The notes beneath the pieces were generated by a model. It was not told where the DNA came from and searched no databases. It saw only the letters and a program-made list of their open reading frames with translations. A stretch of DNA of 64,000 bases from CAVPDA01 sp963702495 (GTDB lineage Bacteria > Pseudomonadota > Gammaproteobacteria > Burkholderiales > Rhodocyclaceae), in contig CAVPDA010000013.1 of the NCBI GenBank assembly GCA_963702495.1, forward strand, positions 1-64,000, read 5' to 3'. The position numbers were made by a program, and so were the translations under genes. Of this stretch, positions 1 through 10,435 are shown piece by piece; the stretch's first letter is position 1, and each line of letters opens with the position of its first letter.

Positions 1-340
1 TGCGATGCCGTCCCCGCCGCGACCCAACCGGCTAGTGCCACACGATCGTCGCCAAGATCATCCTGCGGGCCACAGACTGACTCAACGCTTGTCCTGACAC
101 TGTACGGGCATCTCTACATATCTTCGCAAAACTGCCACCGGCGCAATATCATGTAGCAGTCATGAAACTTGCCTTGGCGACACAAACTGTCGCGAATGAG
201 CAGGGTCTTTGATACTATTGCGACGTACTGGTGTCCATCAGTCGCTGAAAATGTTGCCCCTGAATATGTCGCTATGACGCGATGAACTGCGGTGTCAGGA
301 CACCAGTGATGGGTTTGGCCTACTCAATCAGTCTGTAAAC
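1..340. other. Non-coding or unrecognised left edge
   Basis: No open frame here resembles a known protein on either strand. The base composition is less GC-rich than the right part of the window. The stop of the serine hydrolase remnant lies just to the right. Confidence 0.4.
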
Positions 341-1708
341 TTATAAGGTGGGCACATATGCCACTTCGCTCACGTTCTGACTGGCCAGCGCGTTCAAGAA
401 ACTTTCTCGAAGTGTTTTCGCCCGCTGCCAAATCAGGGCCAAACGGTGGGCGTAGTTGAAAAGAATGCGATTACCGGTTGTCGCACTTAGGATTCATGTA
501 GCAAAAACCTAGACACCATAGGCACCAGCCGCGGCAATGACATTACCGGCCTGTTGGTGGTGGTAAAAGAAACTACGGTACCCCGATTCCGCTCGGAAAG
601 AGATAAATGCTGCCACCGGATACTCAGCCAGCCGCTCAAACACTCGCGTTGTCTCGGATGTCCTAAAAGAAGGACGCTGGAAGGATACGTGTGTCATGGA
701 AAAAACCCGTCGTTCAGGCACATCTGGGCCCCAACGGGCGAGATCCCGGAGTGTGACTGCCAGGTAAATGGTCCAGTGACCGAGCGGGTCGCAAGTTGCA
801 TCAGCATCAAACTCTGCTCCGATTCTCGACTGAAGATCCGTTCGCTAAGCAAAGTGGCGAATCGCTTGCCAGTCACCTTTTCCGCTGCCCAAACCAGGAA
901 CGGCCGGGTCAGACTCCTTGTAGACCAGGCAGGTCCCGTGTTCGCGTTCCTTCACCAAAGACGGCAGGTAGTTAGCATGATGGCATGCCGATTACGGTGG
1001 CGGCGATCATTGCCAGCAATCGTCGTCGTCGCCAACTGCCTTTGTACTGATGCCAGACTCCATATCGAGCAACTGTCGCACTGTTGCTCCCGCGTATGCA
1101 GTACCAGATAGTTTCCGGCACATACTCTTCGATGAGACCCTCTTCGTGCAGCGACCCGTCAGCGAGCAACGTGGCGATGACAGTCGCAGTAATGGACTTA
1201 ATCATCGAGAACGTTTCGTGAGGCGTATCCGGCGTCATGCCATGGAAGTACTCCTCGCAGACAATCTTGCCGTGCTTCATCAAGAGGAACGCGTCAACGT
1301 CCAGTTCCGCGAGTTGCTTCTCGAGTGTGGTGGATTGTCCTGTCGCTTTGCAGAGATTCTTACCCGCTAACATCTCGAGATTCGCGTGGCAAAACGATGA
1401 TGGGATGATTGCCGCGGCTAACGCGTTGGGTTGGATACATCTCTCGCCAGTGTTGCATCGCCCACCGCAGCTTCGCGTGCGTATCCCCGTAGTTGTCACG
1501 CGTGACCTGATTCTCCGCTGAAGGTGGAAAACCTTCCATCACAGCACTCTCTGCAGGATAGGACTTCACGCCGTCGTTCACTTGGAGACTCGTTGTCTGG
1601 CGCGTCGACGAGGGGTGCCGGAAAAGGCACGGGATGATTTCAAAATCGACTGACGGTCGCCACAAGTCCTGCAAAACCAGCTCGCTGCAAGAATAGACGT
1701 CGGTCCAT
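341..1708 (-). pseudogene. Degraded NylB/beta-lactamase-like serine hydrolase
   Basis: Fragments in all three minus frames follow each other in the order of a class C beta-lactamase/6-aminohexanoate-dimer hydrolase-type protein. The start at 1708 opens a Tat-like signal (MDRRLFLQRAGFAGLVA). Next comes a piece containing ENQVTRDNYGDTH and ISRG-like residues (about 1570-1400). The active-site region FSMIKSITATV follows, with the SxxK motif (S-M-I-K) near 1190. C-terminal pieces are at 876-694 (GKRFATLLSERIFSR, then QMCLNDGFF) and 721-509 (FERLAEYPVAAF), and the last piece runs to a TAA at 341. At least five frame changes are needed. The family hydrolyses amide or ester bonds in the periplasm. 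In this state no active enzyme would be made unless the indels are sequencing errors. Confidence 0.72.
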
Positions 1709-1867
1709 GGTTACGTCCCTTTTCAAGGAATCCCCACTTGCGGTGTCGATCGATCGTTGTATGGTACCGTCCGGTATTTCCGCTTGGTGACAATCACTAC
1801 CGTATTGAGAGTTCTCGATCACAATCTCGTGAACTGCTGCCCGAGCAACACAGCCGTGAACTGCAAC

Positions 1868-3420
1868 TCACTTCTTCGGCTGTGATCCAAGTCCTGGGAT
1901 TTCTTCGACCGGAGTAGCGTTCCAGTACTCGACGGTCCCATCCATACTTGCCCACACGATGCCGTTCCCGTTCGGGGCAAAGAATGCCCTGCGAATTCCC
2001 CGATCCACTGTCAATGAGCCCGTCGGTTCACCAGTCGCCGCCCGCCAGAATCGGATCTCAGCCCGCAGGGCTTGCCGCAACAAGCGACTTGCCATCCGGT
2101 GAGTATGCGATCGAGGTCAGCCAGTTTCCGTTCCCTGTCAGTTCATGCCGCTTGACCCAACTTCTCACGTCCCACACTTCAGCCGTATCGGTGTGGCCCG
2201 CCACCGCGATGCTCTCTCCGTCGGGCGAGAACGCCGCGCACAGAACAGTGAGAGCCTATGCTGGATTTCCCTAACAAGTCGGCCAGCTTGCACGTCCCAC
2301 AGAAAAAACCTTGTTTTGCCCCATGATGCCGCCGCCAAATACTGCCCGTCCGGGGAGAAACTCGCGGAGACAAGAGCGGGCACCTTTCCTCCTAAAATGT
2401 CGAAACACGGACTTGGAATCAACGTCCCATATGACGAAGATCTTGCCTCCACCTCCCGCCAGCCACTTTCCGTCGCCAGAAAATGCCACGCAAAGGAGAC
2501 CCCGTCGCATCAACGGTGAGGTTGTCGACGCATTCGCCAGTGGACGCATCGCATAAGTGGACCGTGTTGTCTGCACCTGTGAATGCCACGGTCTTACCGT
2601 CTGGCGAAAAGGCAATGCTTACAACCATATTCCCGCCGTCTCGCCTTTTTTACCTTGTCGGTTTTGATGTCCAGATCTCCACACCGTCGTTCATTCCCGC
2701 AATCGCAATCCTGCGACTATCCGGGGATATCGCTGCAGCTGCAGTCCAGTGCACAGGGCCTCGATAGATGCTGCGCGCGCGGTTCCAGATCCCATCTGTA
2801 CGGTTCCGTCGTCACTACCGGATGCCAGTGACTTTCCGTCGGGTGAGAAATAACGCAGTGTTCACTTGCCCTCAATGCAGAAATCTCACTAATTCGCTCT
2901 CGCGTATGAGCGTCATAGACCCGGACCGACGAATCATCCAGTCCGGCGACAGCATACTCGCGTCCGTCCGGCGACATCGACAACTGTGCGATCTCTCTAC
3001 GCCATGAAGACTCCGAGCTACGCTGGGTCAGCGTGTTGTTTGCCAGGCTCCAGACATGCATACCGGAACAATCACCAATTGCTGCAAGCGGCCCACAATA
3101 ACCAAGTATAGTTGGCTGCTCTCCAATACCATGCGTATCGAGACGCTCACCTATTTCTACATTCCAGAGTGCCAACGAACGTTGGTCCGTGGCTCGAGGT
3201 CAGCAGGAGCTGACCTTCCGTGCGAAGGCCTGGACGTACTGAGTCAGGGTCTGCGTGATCTCTCCAGTACGAGCATCCCAGACAAGGGTCGTATTGTCGT
3301 CGCTCGCGCTCGCCACCAATCGCCCATCAGGTGAGACAGTTACCGAAGACACCGCCTTAGCTTTGTTTGCCACGCCAATGCATTTGGGGACTTGCTGGGC
3401 AGGATTGCTTCAGGGGGCGC
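1868..3420 (-). pseudogene. Degraded WD40-repeat (beta-propeller) protein
   Basis: The minus strand carries repeated WD40 blades scattered over three frames. Examples are SPDGRLVASASDDNTTLVWD (about 3345-3285), MSPDGREYAVAGLDDSSVRV (about 2960-2900), AFSPDGKTVAFTGADNTVHL (about 2620-2550), ASFSPDGQYLAAASWGKT, and a last blade ending in a stop at 1868. Several frameshifts and internal stops separate them. No N-terminal effector domain is visible and the 5' end is uncertain. WD40 propellers are scaffolds, so function cannot be inferred. The gene lies upstream of the broken serine hydrolase on the same strand and shares its state of decay. Confidence 0.75.
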
Positions 3421-3569
3421 TGTTGAACGCGCCGCGGTCAAACAGCCCTTGGAATACCGGAGACGATCCCCACTATTACCCTATAATGGTGGATATCCGG
3501 AGCTAAAATATTTCCGGCTTCCCGAGCGAAAAACACCCAAAATAACTTTCACCTAGTTCTATCAGACGG

Positions 3570-3710
3570 AATTTCGGTGACAGTCACCATAACCTCGAAT
3601 TACCACCAGGCGGAATCTTGTAACAGATTCTAGAAACTGGAATTGCGGTGGGATTAGAACCAGCTTTGCTGGTTCATAATTTCGAGGTTATGGTGACTGT
3701 CACCGAAATT
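3570..3710. repeat. Long inverted repeat with nested palindrome, REP-like
   Basis: The left arm 3570-3602 and right arm 3677-3710 are reverse complements over about 33 bases, differing by one A. Each arm contains the palindrome GGTGACAGTCACC followed by ATAACCTCGAA. The loop of about 74 bases has no coding signal. Palindromes with a GGTGACAGTC-type core occur next to REP-associated (RAYT, Y1) transposase genes in many Gram-negative bacteria, which is recalled knowledge. No such transposase is present here. It could be an orphan REP doublet (REPIN/BIME-like) or a small non-autonomous element. Confidence 0.8.
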
Positions 3711-3773
3711 TTCTGGAATCGAGCAGCGACGGTCTGGAACCGTGCACAGAGTGCGGACAAACCCTGCGCAACG

Positions 3774-5300
3774 TTACCGTCCTTGTCCTGTTCCGCCGGC
3801 TGCCAGACTTCGATCGAAGGCTTTAAGCGCGGCATCTGTCTGGTTTTTGTGAGTGAATCCAGCCGAAATCGTTTCACGGTCCCGTCGGCAATCGCACATT
3901 GACGGTCTCAGATCATATTTCGGGCGCTTCGTCCAGGCAGCGGGAAGCTTCGTCAAGCCTGGGGCCGTCTGAAGCGCCGCCGCTCCGGCGCGGTCCATCA
4001 GGGCCAGTGCAAGGTTCAGTGCGACGCCCGCGTCTTCCGGATTTGAATCCAGGATCAATCGCGCTAGCGGTACCCGAACGGCAACCGTTTCGGCCGACGC
4101 TTCGACATCCCCGCGTTCCAGCGCGCAGCAGTGCCGGATCTGAACCGCCATGTTCAAGGGCGGCAACAGTAGTGCTTCCCGCGCCTTCCGGATGGCTCTA
4201 TTTGCTGGTCCTTATCGGTGATGCCCTGTTCGTTCAGATGGGCCACGATTTCTTCGGGGATTTCCTGCGGACGGATTTTGCCGAAAAAAGCAATAAGGGA
4301 CAGAAGATCGTCGACGGCCATGCCCGCGATATCCAGCGCATTTCCAAATCCCGGAGTTCGAACGCCCTTGCGGCCGCGTCGGTCCACCGGAATCGCGTTC
4401 CCGCAGAGAGAGGATTGGGAGCATCGCGTCGCCTTCGGGCTCGGGCAGTTGACATGAGTTCAGCCCAGATACTTCTTGGAGCTTCGGAAATCTGTTCTCC
4501 GAGTTCTTTCAGCCCAGTTCGTCTCAATCCCGGCGGCCTCGAGAGATGCTGTGCACGGCGCAGCAGGAAATCGGCATTGCGGACCAGAGACGGCTCGCCG
4601 CTGAATAACCCGAGATGCGTGGTCGCCTGAGCCACGCGTACGGCGGCATTATTTCCAGTGCCCGGTCGGGCATCGCCATGCTGTGCAGCCACGTGGATAT
4701 CCCGACGGCTATGGATTTCTGGATGGCGATCTCGATTTCGTCGGGATCGTCTTTTTCGAATGCACGATTTACTGCTTGGACGGACCGGTTAAATTCTTCC
4801 GGGCCGACCTCTTCGGGCAGCTCCAGGTTTGCGTCGGACACGGCTGTCCGGACGGCCCTTTCCAGCGGTTCCCAGACATTTTGCGCCGTCTGCAGCGAGC
4901 TTCTCTGCTCGACTACCATTCGACCCGCGGGCCCCGCACGAAAGCCACGCGCTGCACCCATCCCCGGCTGGACTCGAATCGGCCGCGACAGCGGGCCCGG
5001 GGTCGATGACAAATCTTTCAGCGAGCGCCTCCCCGGTTCAGCCGGATTTTCCCGATCCACTCTTCGTCCGGCCGGTCCGCGAGGAACGGAGGCACGGCGC
5101 ACGTGAACCGCGATCATTTCCTGGGGCTGGTCCCAGCGGGAAAACACGAAGTCCGTAAGAGTGGAGTTGAACGGATCGAATACCCAGCCGGCCGGAATTT
5201 CAGTCTGAATGGTTGAATCGGATCTTTGAAAATCATCGTATCCCCCCATAAAATCAAAGAACCGGGGGCATTCCACTCGTTCCGCTCTCTTTGAGCTCTT
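3774..5300 (-). pseudogene. Unidentified degraded coding block downstream of malic enzyme
   Basis: Protein-like stretches in alternating minus frames suggest one or two broken genes. The upstream piece (about 5260-5105) reads TEIPAGWVFDPFNSTLTDFV and then SRWDQPQEMIAVHVRRASVP. This resembles the edge of a small beta-rich domain of the DcrB/DUF1795 kind, but only weakly. A second stretch (about 4850-4640) is an acidic helical segment with LELPEEVGPEEFNRSVQAVN. The last (about 4380-4200) contains DDLLSLIAFFGKIRPQEIPE. Frames change at least three times. I do not recognise the product. It reads in the same direction as the malic enzyme and may have been co-transcribed with it. Confidence 0.35.
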
Positions 5301-5341
5301 TCGACAATCAGGTGAGCGAGTGGCACGTCCCCGGTTCTATA

Positions 5342-6762
5342 CCTTCGCCTCCAAAAGCCGACTGCTACAAAAGTCCCGGAGGCAATGTCGGATAATCTTT
5401 TCCTGCATTTTAACATGGGTTTCGTTCCGGGCACGGGTGATCATGAAATCGGCCGTTCGGTAAAGCTGGTCGCGAGTCAGGATTTTGCGGGCCACTCCCT
5501 GCTCGATAGCCTTCATGCCGACGGCGACAGCTTCCCGAATAAAAACATCGGGCTCATCCATTTTGGGGACGATATAGTCCGGACGAAGGCCCTTGTCCTC
5601 CGCGCACATTTCGCGAGCTCGGTCGCTGCGGCGATGCACATCCCATCCGTAATGGTCGTGGCAGCCACGTCCAGCGTTCCTCGAAAGATGCCGGGGAAGC
5701 CGAGCGAGTTGTTGATCTGGTTGGGGAAATCCGATCGGCCGGTGCCGATGACGAGGCGCCCGCTTCTTTGGCATCCCATGGCCACATCTCCGGAATCGGG
5801 TTGGCGGTGATAAAAACGATGGGATCCTTGGCCATGCCGGCAACCCATTCTTTTTTATAGTATCCGGTCCGGGAGTGGATGCGGCAGAAAGCACATCTGC
5901 TCCGCGCATCGCTTCCTCGATGCCGCCGACCAGATTGTCTTTATTCGTGATCTGGCACATCTCCCATTTATCTTTGTGGGTTTTCTGGAGCTCCGTGCGG
6001 CCTTTGTGCAGCGTGCCCTTGGTATCCACAAAAATCAGATTGCCCGGCTTCGCGCCATAGGCCATATAGAGCGCGCCGATGCGGATGTTGGCCGCGCCCG
6101 ATCCGACCAGCGTAATTTTCACGTCCTCAATCCGCTTGCCGACGATTTTCAGGGCGTTGATCAAGCCCGGCCAGGCAAACGGTCGCCGTTCCCTGCTGGT
6201 CGTCATGCCAGACCGGGATCTTGCAGCGCCGGCGCAATTCGGCAAGAATGTAAAAACACTTGGGCTGTGAGATATCCTCGAGGTTAATCCCTCCGAAAGA
6301 CGGTTGAATCAGTTCCACCGTCCGGATGATTTCATCGGGATCCTTGGTGTCGAGGCAGATGGGGAATGCATCCACGCCGCCGAGGTATTTAAAAAGAATG
6401 CCTTTCCCTTCCATGACCGGCAAGCCGGCCTCGGGTCCGATATCGCCCAGGCCCAGGATGCGGGTGCCGTCCGTGACTACCGCCACGGTGTTCCCCTTGT
6501 TTGTATGCTGAAATACTTTTTCGGGATTTTTGTATATGTCTTTGCAGACTTCCGCTACTCCCGGGGTATACCAAATGGCGAAGTCATCAAAGTCGCGAAT
6601 GCAGCATTTCGGCGAAGTTTCCAGCTTTCCCTTGAAAAAAGGATGCAGTTTCATCGCATCTTCCGCAGGCTTGTAGGCTTTAGCCAGCAACTCCTCCTTG
6701 GTCATTCTTTTCTGCTCTGGTGCCTTCTCTGATTTAGCGGCCGGATCACTATCAATGGCCAT
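5342..6762 (-). pseudogene. NAD(P)-dependent malic enzyme, frameshifted
   Basis: The start at 6762 (MAIDSDPAAKSEKAPEQKR) leads into a well conserved bacterial malic enzyme. The N-terminal half has FAIWYTPGVAEVCKDI, GDIGPEAGLPVMEGKG and WHDDQQGTATV. After a shift near 6166 the NAD-binding half continues with ITLVGSGAANIRIGALYMAY. After another near 5870 comes [17 protein letters not shown], after one near 5765 [19 protein letters not shown], and after one near 5630 [13 protein letters not shown]. All parts of a roughly 450-residue protein are present, but four single-step indels break it; the one near 5870 is in an A run. The enzyme decarboxylates malate to pyruvate. The residues look closer to Deltaproteobacteria-like anaerobes than to betaproteobacteria, which is an inference from memory. 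Confidence 0.85.
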
Positions 6763-6947
6763 TCTATCCTCCGTCTGTTTTCAGATTATGTAGCTTTGCG
6801 CGAACGTCCCCATGCCTGCTGCAATGCTTGAGGACTACGGATTTCAAATATGGTTTACCGTGCCCACGATACTCTCGTCGGCTACGAATTCAAGAAGCAA
6901 CATATGTGATACAATCGAGCCAATTACCAAACGCTAAAGGAGACGCT
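6763..6947. promoter_or_regulatory. Divergent intergenic region, malic enzyme / SDR
   Basis: This AT-richer gap separates two genes pointing away from each other, so it should hold both promoters. AAAGGAG at about 6935-6941 is a strong ribosome binding site for the [13 protein letters not shown] (reverse strand, about 6764-6773) serves the malic enzyme start. No convincing sigma-70 boxes or operator were picked out by eye. Confidence 0.45.
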
Positions 6948-7712
6948 ATGTCGGCAGAGAGAAGGCTTGCACTGGTAACCGGGGCCACCATGGCCAGGGG
7001 CATCGGAAGAGCGACAGCCCTCACCCTTGCGCGGGAAGGGTGCGACGTGGTCGTTACGGGCTTTAACAACATGGACGGGGCCAGGGCGGTTTCGGATGAG
7101 ATAAAGGCAATGGGCTGCAGGTCCCTCGCCCTCAAGATGAACGGAAGGGATTACAGCGATGTGCAGAAAACCTTTGCCACTATCAAGCAGGAGCTTGGGC
7201 CGGTTGAGATCCTCGTCAACAACGTCGCCCAGATGCGCCGGATGATGTCCATCGCCAAGACGACCATGGACGATTGGGAAAACGAAGTGAAGCTCTGCCT
7301 CAACTCCGCCTTCTACTGCATCAAGGAGGCGTGGGAGGACATGTGCGCCAACAAGTGGGGGCGCATCGTCAACATGACCTCCGTTGCGGGCGTCATGGGC
7401 GGTTACGGGCAGTCAAGCTACGGCTCTGCCAAGGCGGGCCTCGTCGGTCTCGCCAAGTGCGTGGCCCTGGAGGGTGCGAGGTTCAACATCACGGCCAACT
7501 GCGTCCTCGTGGGCATGGCCCAGACCGAGTCGTACGACGAGCCGATCGGGGAAGAGGTTCGGAAGACCATCGAGAAGAAGATCGCCTTCCGGAGGGCCGC
7601 ATCGCCCCAGGAAGTCGCCGACGCCATCGCCTACGTCGTCTCCGAGAAGGCCAGGTATATGACGGGCAGCATCGTCGACCTCATGGGCGGCCTCGATCTC
7701 TTCATCATTTAG
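6948..7712 (+). CDS. Short-chain dehydrogenase/reductase (FabG-like)
   Basis: This 254-residue protein is a classical SDR, an NAD(P)-dependent oxidoreductase of hydroxy/keto substrates. The N-terminal Rossmann motif is TGATMARGIG (11-20), two residues longer than the usual TGxxxGIG. NNVA (91-94) replaces NNAG. The catalytic set is N119, S145, Y158 and K162 (YGSAK). The end (SIVDLMGGLDLFII) is FabG-like. The start is fixed by AAAGGAG seven bases before the ATG. It is the only clearly intact gene in the first 10 kb. Substrate cannot be read from sequence; FabG-type 3-oxoacyl reductase or a dehydrogenase from a degradation pathway are both possible. Confidence 0.9.
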   Translation: MSAERRLALVTGATMARGIGRATALTLAREGCDVVVTGFNNMDGARAVSDEIKAMGCRSLALKMNGRDYSDVQKTFATIKQELGPVEILVNNVAQMRRMMSIAKTTMDDWENEVKLCLNSAFYCIKEAWEDMCANKWGRIVNMTSVAGVMGGYGQSSYGSAKAGLVGLAKCVALEGARFNITANCVLVGMAQTESYDEPIGEEVRKTIEKKIAFRRAASPQEVADAIAYVVSEKARYMTGSIVDLMGGLDLFII

Positions 7713-8024
7713 GAGCCTGTCCGAGTAATAGAAGGAGTTGCGCGCATGGGGCTTGCACGGGGAGCGCCATGCGCGAGGAGAAGGCGATGTCGGTGCACAT
7801 GGTTGACGACGAGCAACGCAGCGATCGATCCATATTTTTGCCGATGAGCTCCAGAAATAAGAGATGGTTGATGCAACCGGCAACATGGATGGGATTCATG
7901 GGAGTGCGTGATTTCCTCGTGAGAAGCAGCTCCAAATGGTTTTCGCGTGTAATAACGCGCTACTGATCATAAAAGGGAGCCCAGGTTTTAATGGCATTGT
8001 ATGGCTCAACGCCGCAATCTGGGT
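7713..8024. other. Intergenic gap, nothing recognised
   Basis: No conserved frame is seen between the SDR stop and the end of the glycosyltransferase remnant. The short frames here lack family resemblance and a ribosome binding site. Confidence 0.35.
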
Positions 8025-8950
8025 TTAATGCGCCTGCTCCGCTCCGCTGACCTTGATTGGTAGACGCGGGTCCAGATATGCGAAGGCTTCCCCCAGAGAC
8101 CAGGCGATTACTCCCAGCGCTGTCAAGGGCAGGGAAACAAGAAAATACTTTCGATAGATCGGGTTTTGGATATTGCGTGATGTAATCTGCAGTAATAGTT
8201 TCGCGGCAATCCATGCGAAGGAAAGACCATAGAAGGTGCGGCGGGCTAGCGTGAATCGTTGTGCCACAACGCGTACCCAGGCAAAAGACCGGCCGTGATG
8301 GAATTCGTGGCGAAGAAAACGACTCATGGATGCGATGCTCTGATGGGACACCTGGATTGCCGGACAAAAATGCAGCGACAGACCTGCGCCTGCAATGCGC
8401 CAGTGGAATTCGGTGTCGGAACAAGGAGTTCCTGGGATGAAGGTCCGAAACGGCCTTTAGCTTCGCGCTGATAAGACATATTCGCGCCGGCAATATCTGC
8501 CCGGGAGCCTTCCGTAACTTGCCGGGCATCCAACTGCTGAACTCTGAAAAATAGGCAGCCCACGCCACAAGGCTTGCGGGTTCGCAATTGGCGATTGTCC
8601 CGCCTATAGCGAGTGCTGCATTCGTTTCGTGCGATTGTAAAATCTCCCTCGCCCAGTTCTTCGGAGCAGTGCAATCGGCATCGATTAGCGCAATAACGCG
8701 TCCGCGAGCCTGCGCCAGACCTGTGTTGCGTGCATCGCCGCAATACTTACGCTTAGATGAGCGGATAAGCCTGACCCGAAGGAAAATCACGGGCGACGAT
8801 GTCGCCGGTGCCATCACTGGAACTGTCGACGACGATGACCTCCAGTTCACATAGCGACGATTGCACTTTCAGCGATTGAAGGCAGCGTGCAATGGTTTCG
8901 CGTGCGTTGTATGAGGCGATGATGACGGATAGGATCGGTTCTGTCGCCAT
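8025..8950 (-). pseudogene. Family 2 glycosyltransferase, frameshifted
   Basis: The start at 8950 gives MATEPILSVIIASYNARETI, the typical opening of a GT-A family 2 transferase, followed by LEVIVVDSSSDGT. After a frame change near 8770 comes NTGLAQARGRVIALIDADCT (the DxD region is ALIDAD) and a WAREIL helix. After further changes near 8500 and 8350 there is a C-terminal membrane-associated part (KYFLVSLPLTALGVIAWSLG) ending at 8025. The whole is about 300 codons with three breaks. Such enzymes add sugars to lipids, polysaccharide or protein. It follows the radical SAM gene on the same strand by 12 bases, so the two were probably one operon. Confidence 0.75.
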
Positions 8951-8961
8951 TAGGCCTCGTT

Positions 8962-10098
8962 TCAGTTGAAAAATTGGGCGGGCCGGACCGTTTCATCGAT
9001 ACAACTGCCACCCTTAAAAGAATAGCTGCATTCGTGGCAAAAGTAGTTCTTCGGATTATTGCGGCGCAGTTGAAGTCGGAATGCCCGATAGGCGGTGTCG
9101 TTCCATATTTCTCTAAACGCGCTTTGATCAGGTCCCCCAAAGCAAATCGTTCATCGTAATCATAGGTACATGGGCAGACCGTTCCATTCCAATGTACGGT
9201 TGCCGCGTTATAGGGATTACGGCAGGCATTGCGTTTCAGTCTCACAGGCTCTCCCTGCCTGTTGTAGACGAAACGGTGATGGGCAACGGGGTTCAGCGGT
9301 AGAAAAGGGCTGTTTTTCTTGTCCGTCCCATCGGCCTTATCCCCATAGGTATTATCCGAACTGGGGTTCAATGTTTTTAGTGTAAGAGCATCGGCTCCCA
9401 GTTCCCGGACAAACGAAGGGAGGCATTCCACTTCATGTTCGTTGTGGCTCATAACGATAAAGCGGAAGTTGATAAGAGGCGTTTTGCTCCGCAACGCTTT
9501 CTTCCGCTCGGCGAGCGTTTGTATTCCCTGAAGCGCTTTTTGAAGATCGCCTTTATGGCGATATTTTTCAAAAGTTTCCTGGCTGATGCCGTCAACGGCA
9601 AAGATGAGCGTATCGAGCCCGCATCGAATGGCATCTTCCGCTTTGCGAGGATCGGCAAACAGATGTCCATTCGTACTCGAAGCGATCCGGATCCCCTTTT
9701 TGATGGGCAAAGGCAATCATATCAAACGCGGATGGGTGCATGAATGGCTCTCCCCAGTCCCAGAAGAGGATCATAAAAGCATGCTTTCCTATCTCATCCA
9801 GGAGCCTGCGGTACAGGGTGACATCCATGAAACCGGACGGACGATGCATCTGTCCGCTGACAGGGCACAATTCACAGCGCAGGTTGCAGGTGTTCGTGGG
9901 TTCGATTTGCAGATGGGTTGGATATCCCCAGGGAGCGGATGGCCGAAGGCGTGCAGAAGCCTCCACGCGGAGCCAATTCAGGATCTTTTTAACCGGGACA
10001 TCCCGGATGAAATAGGGGAGGGAATCGCATTGAAATGCAATCCTTCGTTGGCCAAAAGCCCGCGCAAGCGTCATTGCTTTTTGTATTCCGCTTCTCAT
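8962..10098 (-). pseudogene. Radical SAM/SPASM-domain protein, frameshifted
   Basis: The start at 10098 opens about 145 residues with the radical SAM motif CNLRCELC (CxxxCxxC) after HLQIEPTNT, and later LFWDWGEPFMHP. Near 9695 a run of four G where three are expected shifts the frame. The protein continues as GIRIASSTNGHLFADP and on through CRNPYNAATVHWNGTVCPC, a SPASM-type auxiliary cluster region. A second shift near 9080 moves the final cysteines (FCHECSYSFKGGSC) to another frame, ending at 8962. Full length would be about 378 residues, normal for radical SAM/SPASM enzymes that modify peptides or sugars. The partner is the adjacent glycosyltransferase. Two indels only, so this may be intact in the real genome. 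Confidence 0.8.
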
Positions 10099-10239
10099 GA
10101 GATCCTCGTTGTCGTATCTAGACTTTTATGCAGCCGAAGTTTGGGTTCCCAGCCTTCAGCGCCCAATGGCTGATCTGAAAACCTTCCGTCCCGGAGGAGG
10201 CTTTCTCCCCGGATAAGGGCCTTTCATTGGCAATATCGA

Positions 10240-10393
10240 CATCGTCCGGCGAGCGCACGTAGCGCGAGATGAACCGGGCCACACGCCGCTGATGCCGCAC
10301 CACGAGCATGTCGAACGCGCGCCGCTTGCCACTCTGGGCGAGCCGAACGAGTTCGAGATCCGGGTCTTCGACCGCCACGACGCGTTTGCACAC
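10240..10393 (-). pseudogene. RpoE-type sigma factor remnant (region 2 N-terminus)
   Basis: From 10393 the minus strand reads MCKRVVAVEDPDLELVRLAQ, then KRRAFDMLVVRHQRRVARFI and SRYVRSPDDV. That matches the start of region 2 of RpoE/ECF sigma factors. After DDV the similarity stops abruptly (ANERPLSGEK). The rest of region 2 and all of region 4 are missing. The remnant lies 41 bases from the IS element, whose insertion point is just upstream of the former start. The truncation at about 10240 marks the border between the broken left segment and the rest. Confidence 0.6.
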
Positions 10394-10435
10394 CAGAATG
10401 CTGGCCGGACCCTAGTATGACAGCCTGAACAGCTA

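Noticed and set aside
7713..7966. Possible insertion-sequence end (GAGCCTGTCCGAGTAATAG) and short frames after the SDR
   Set aside because: No matching inverted end or transposase fragment could be found, so the resemblance is too weak to report.
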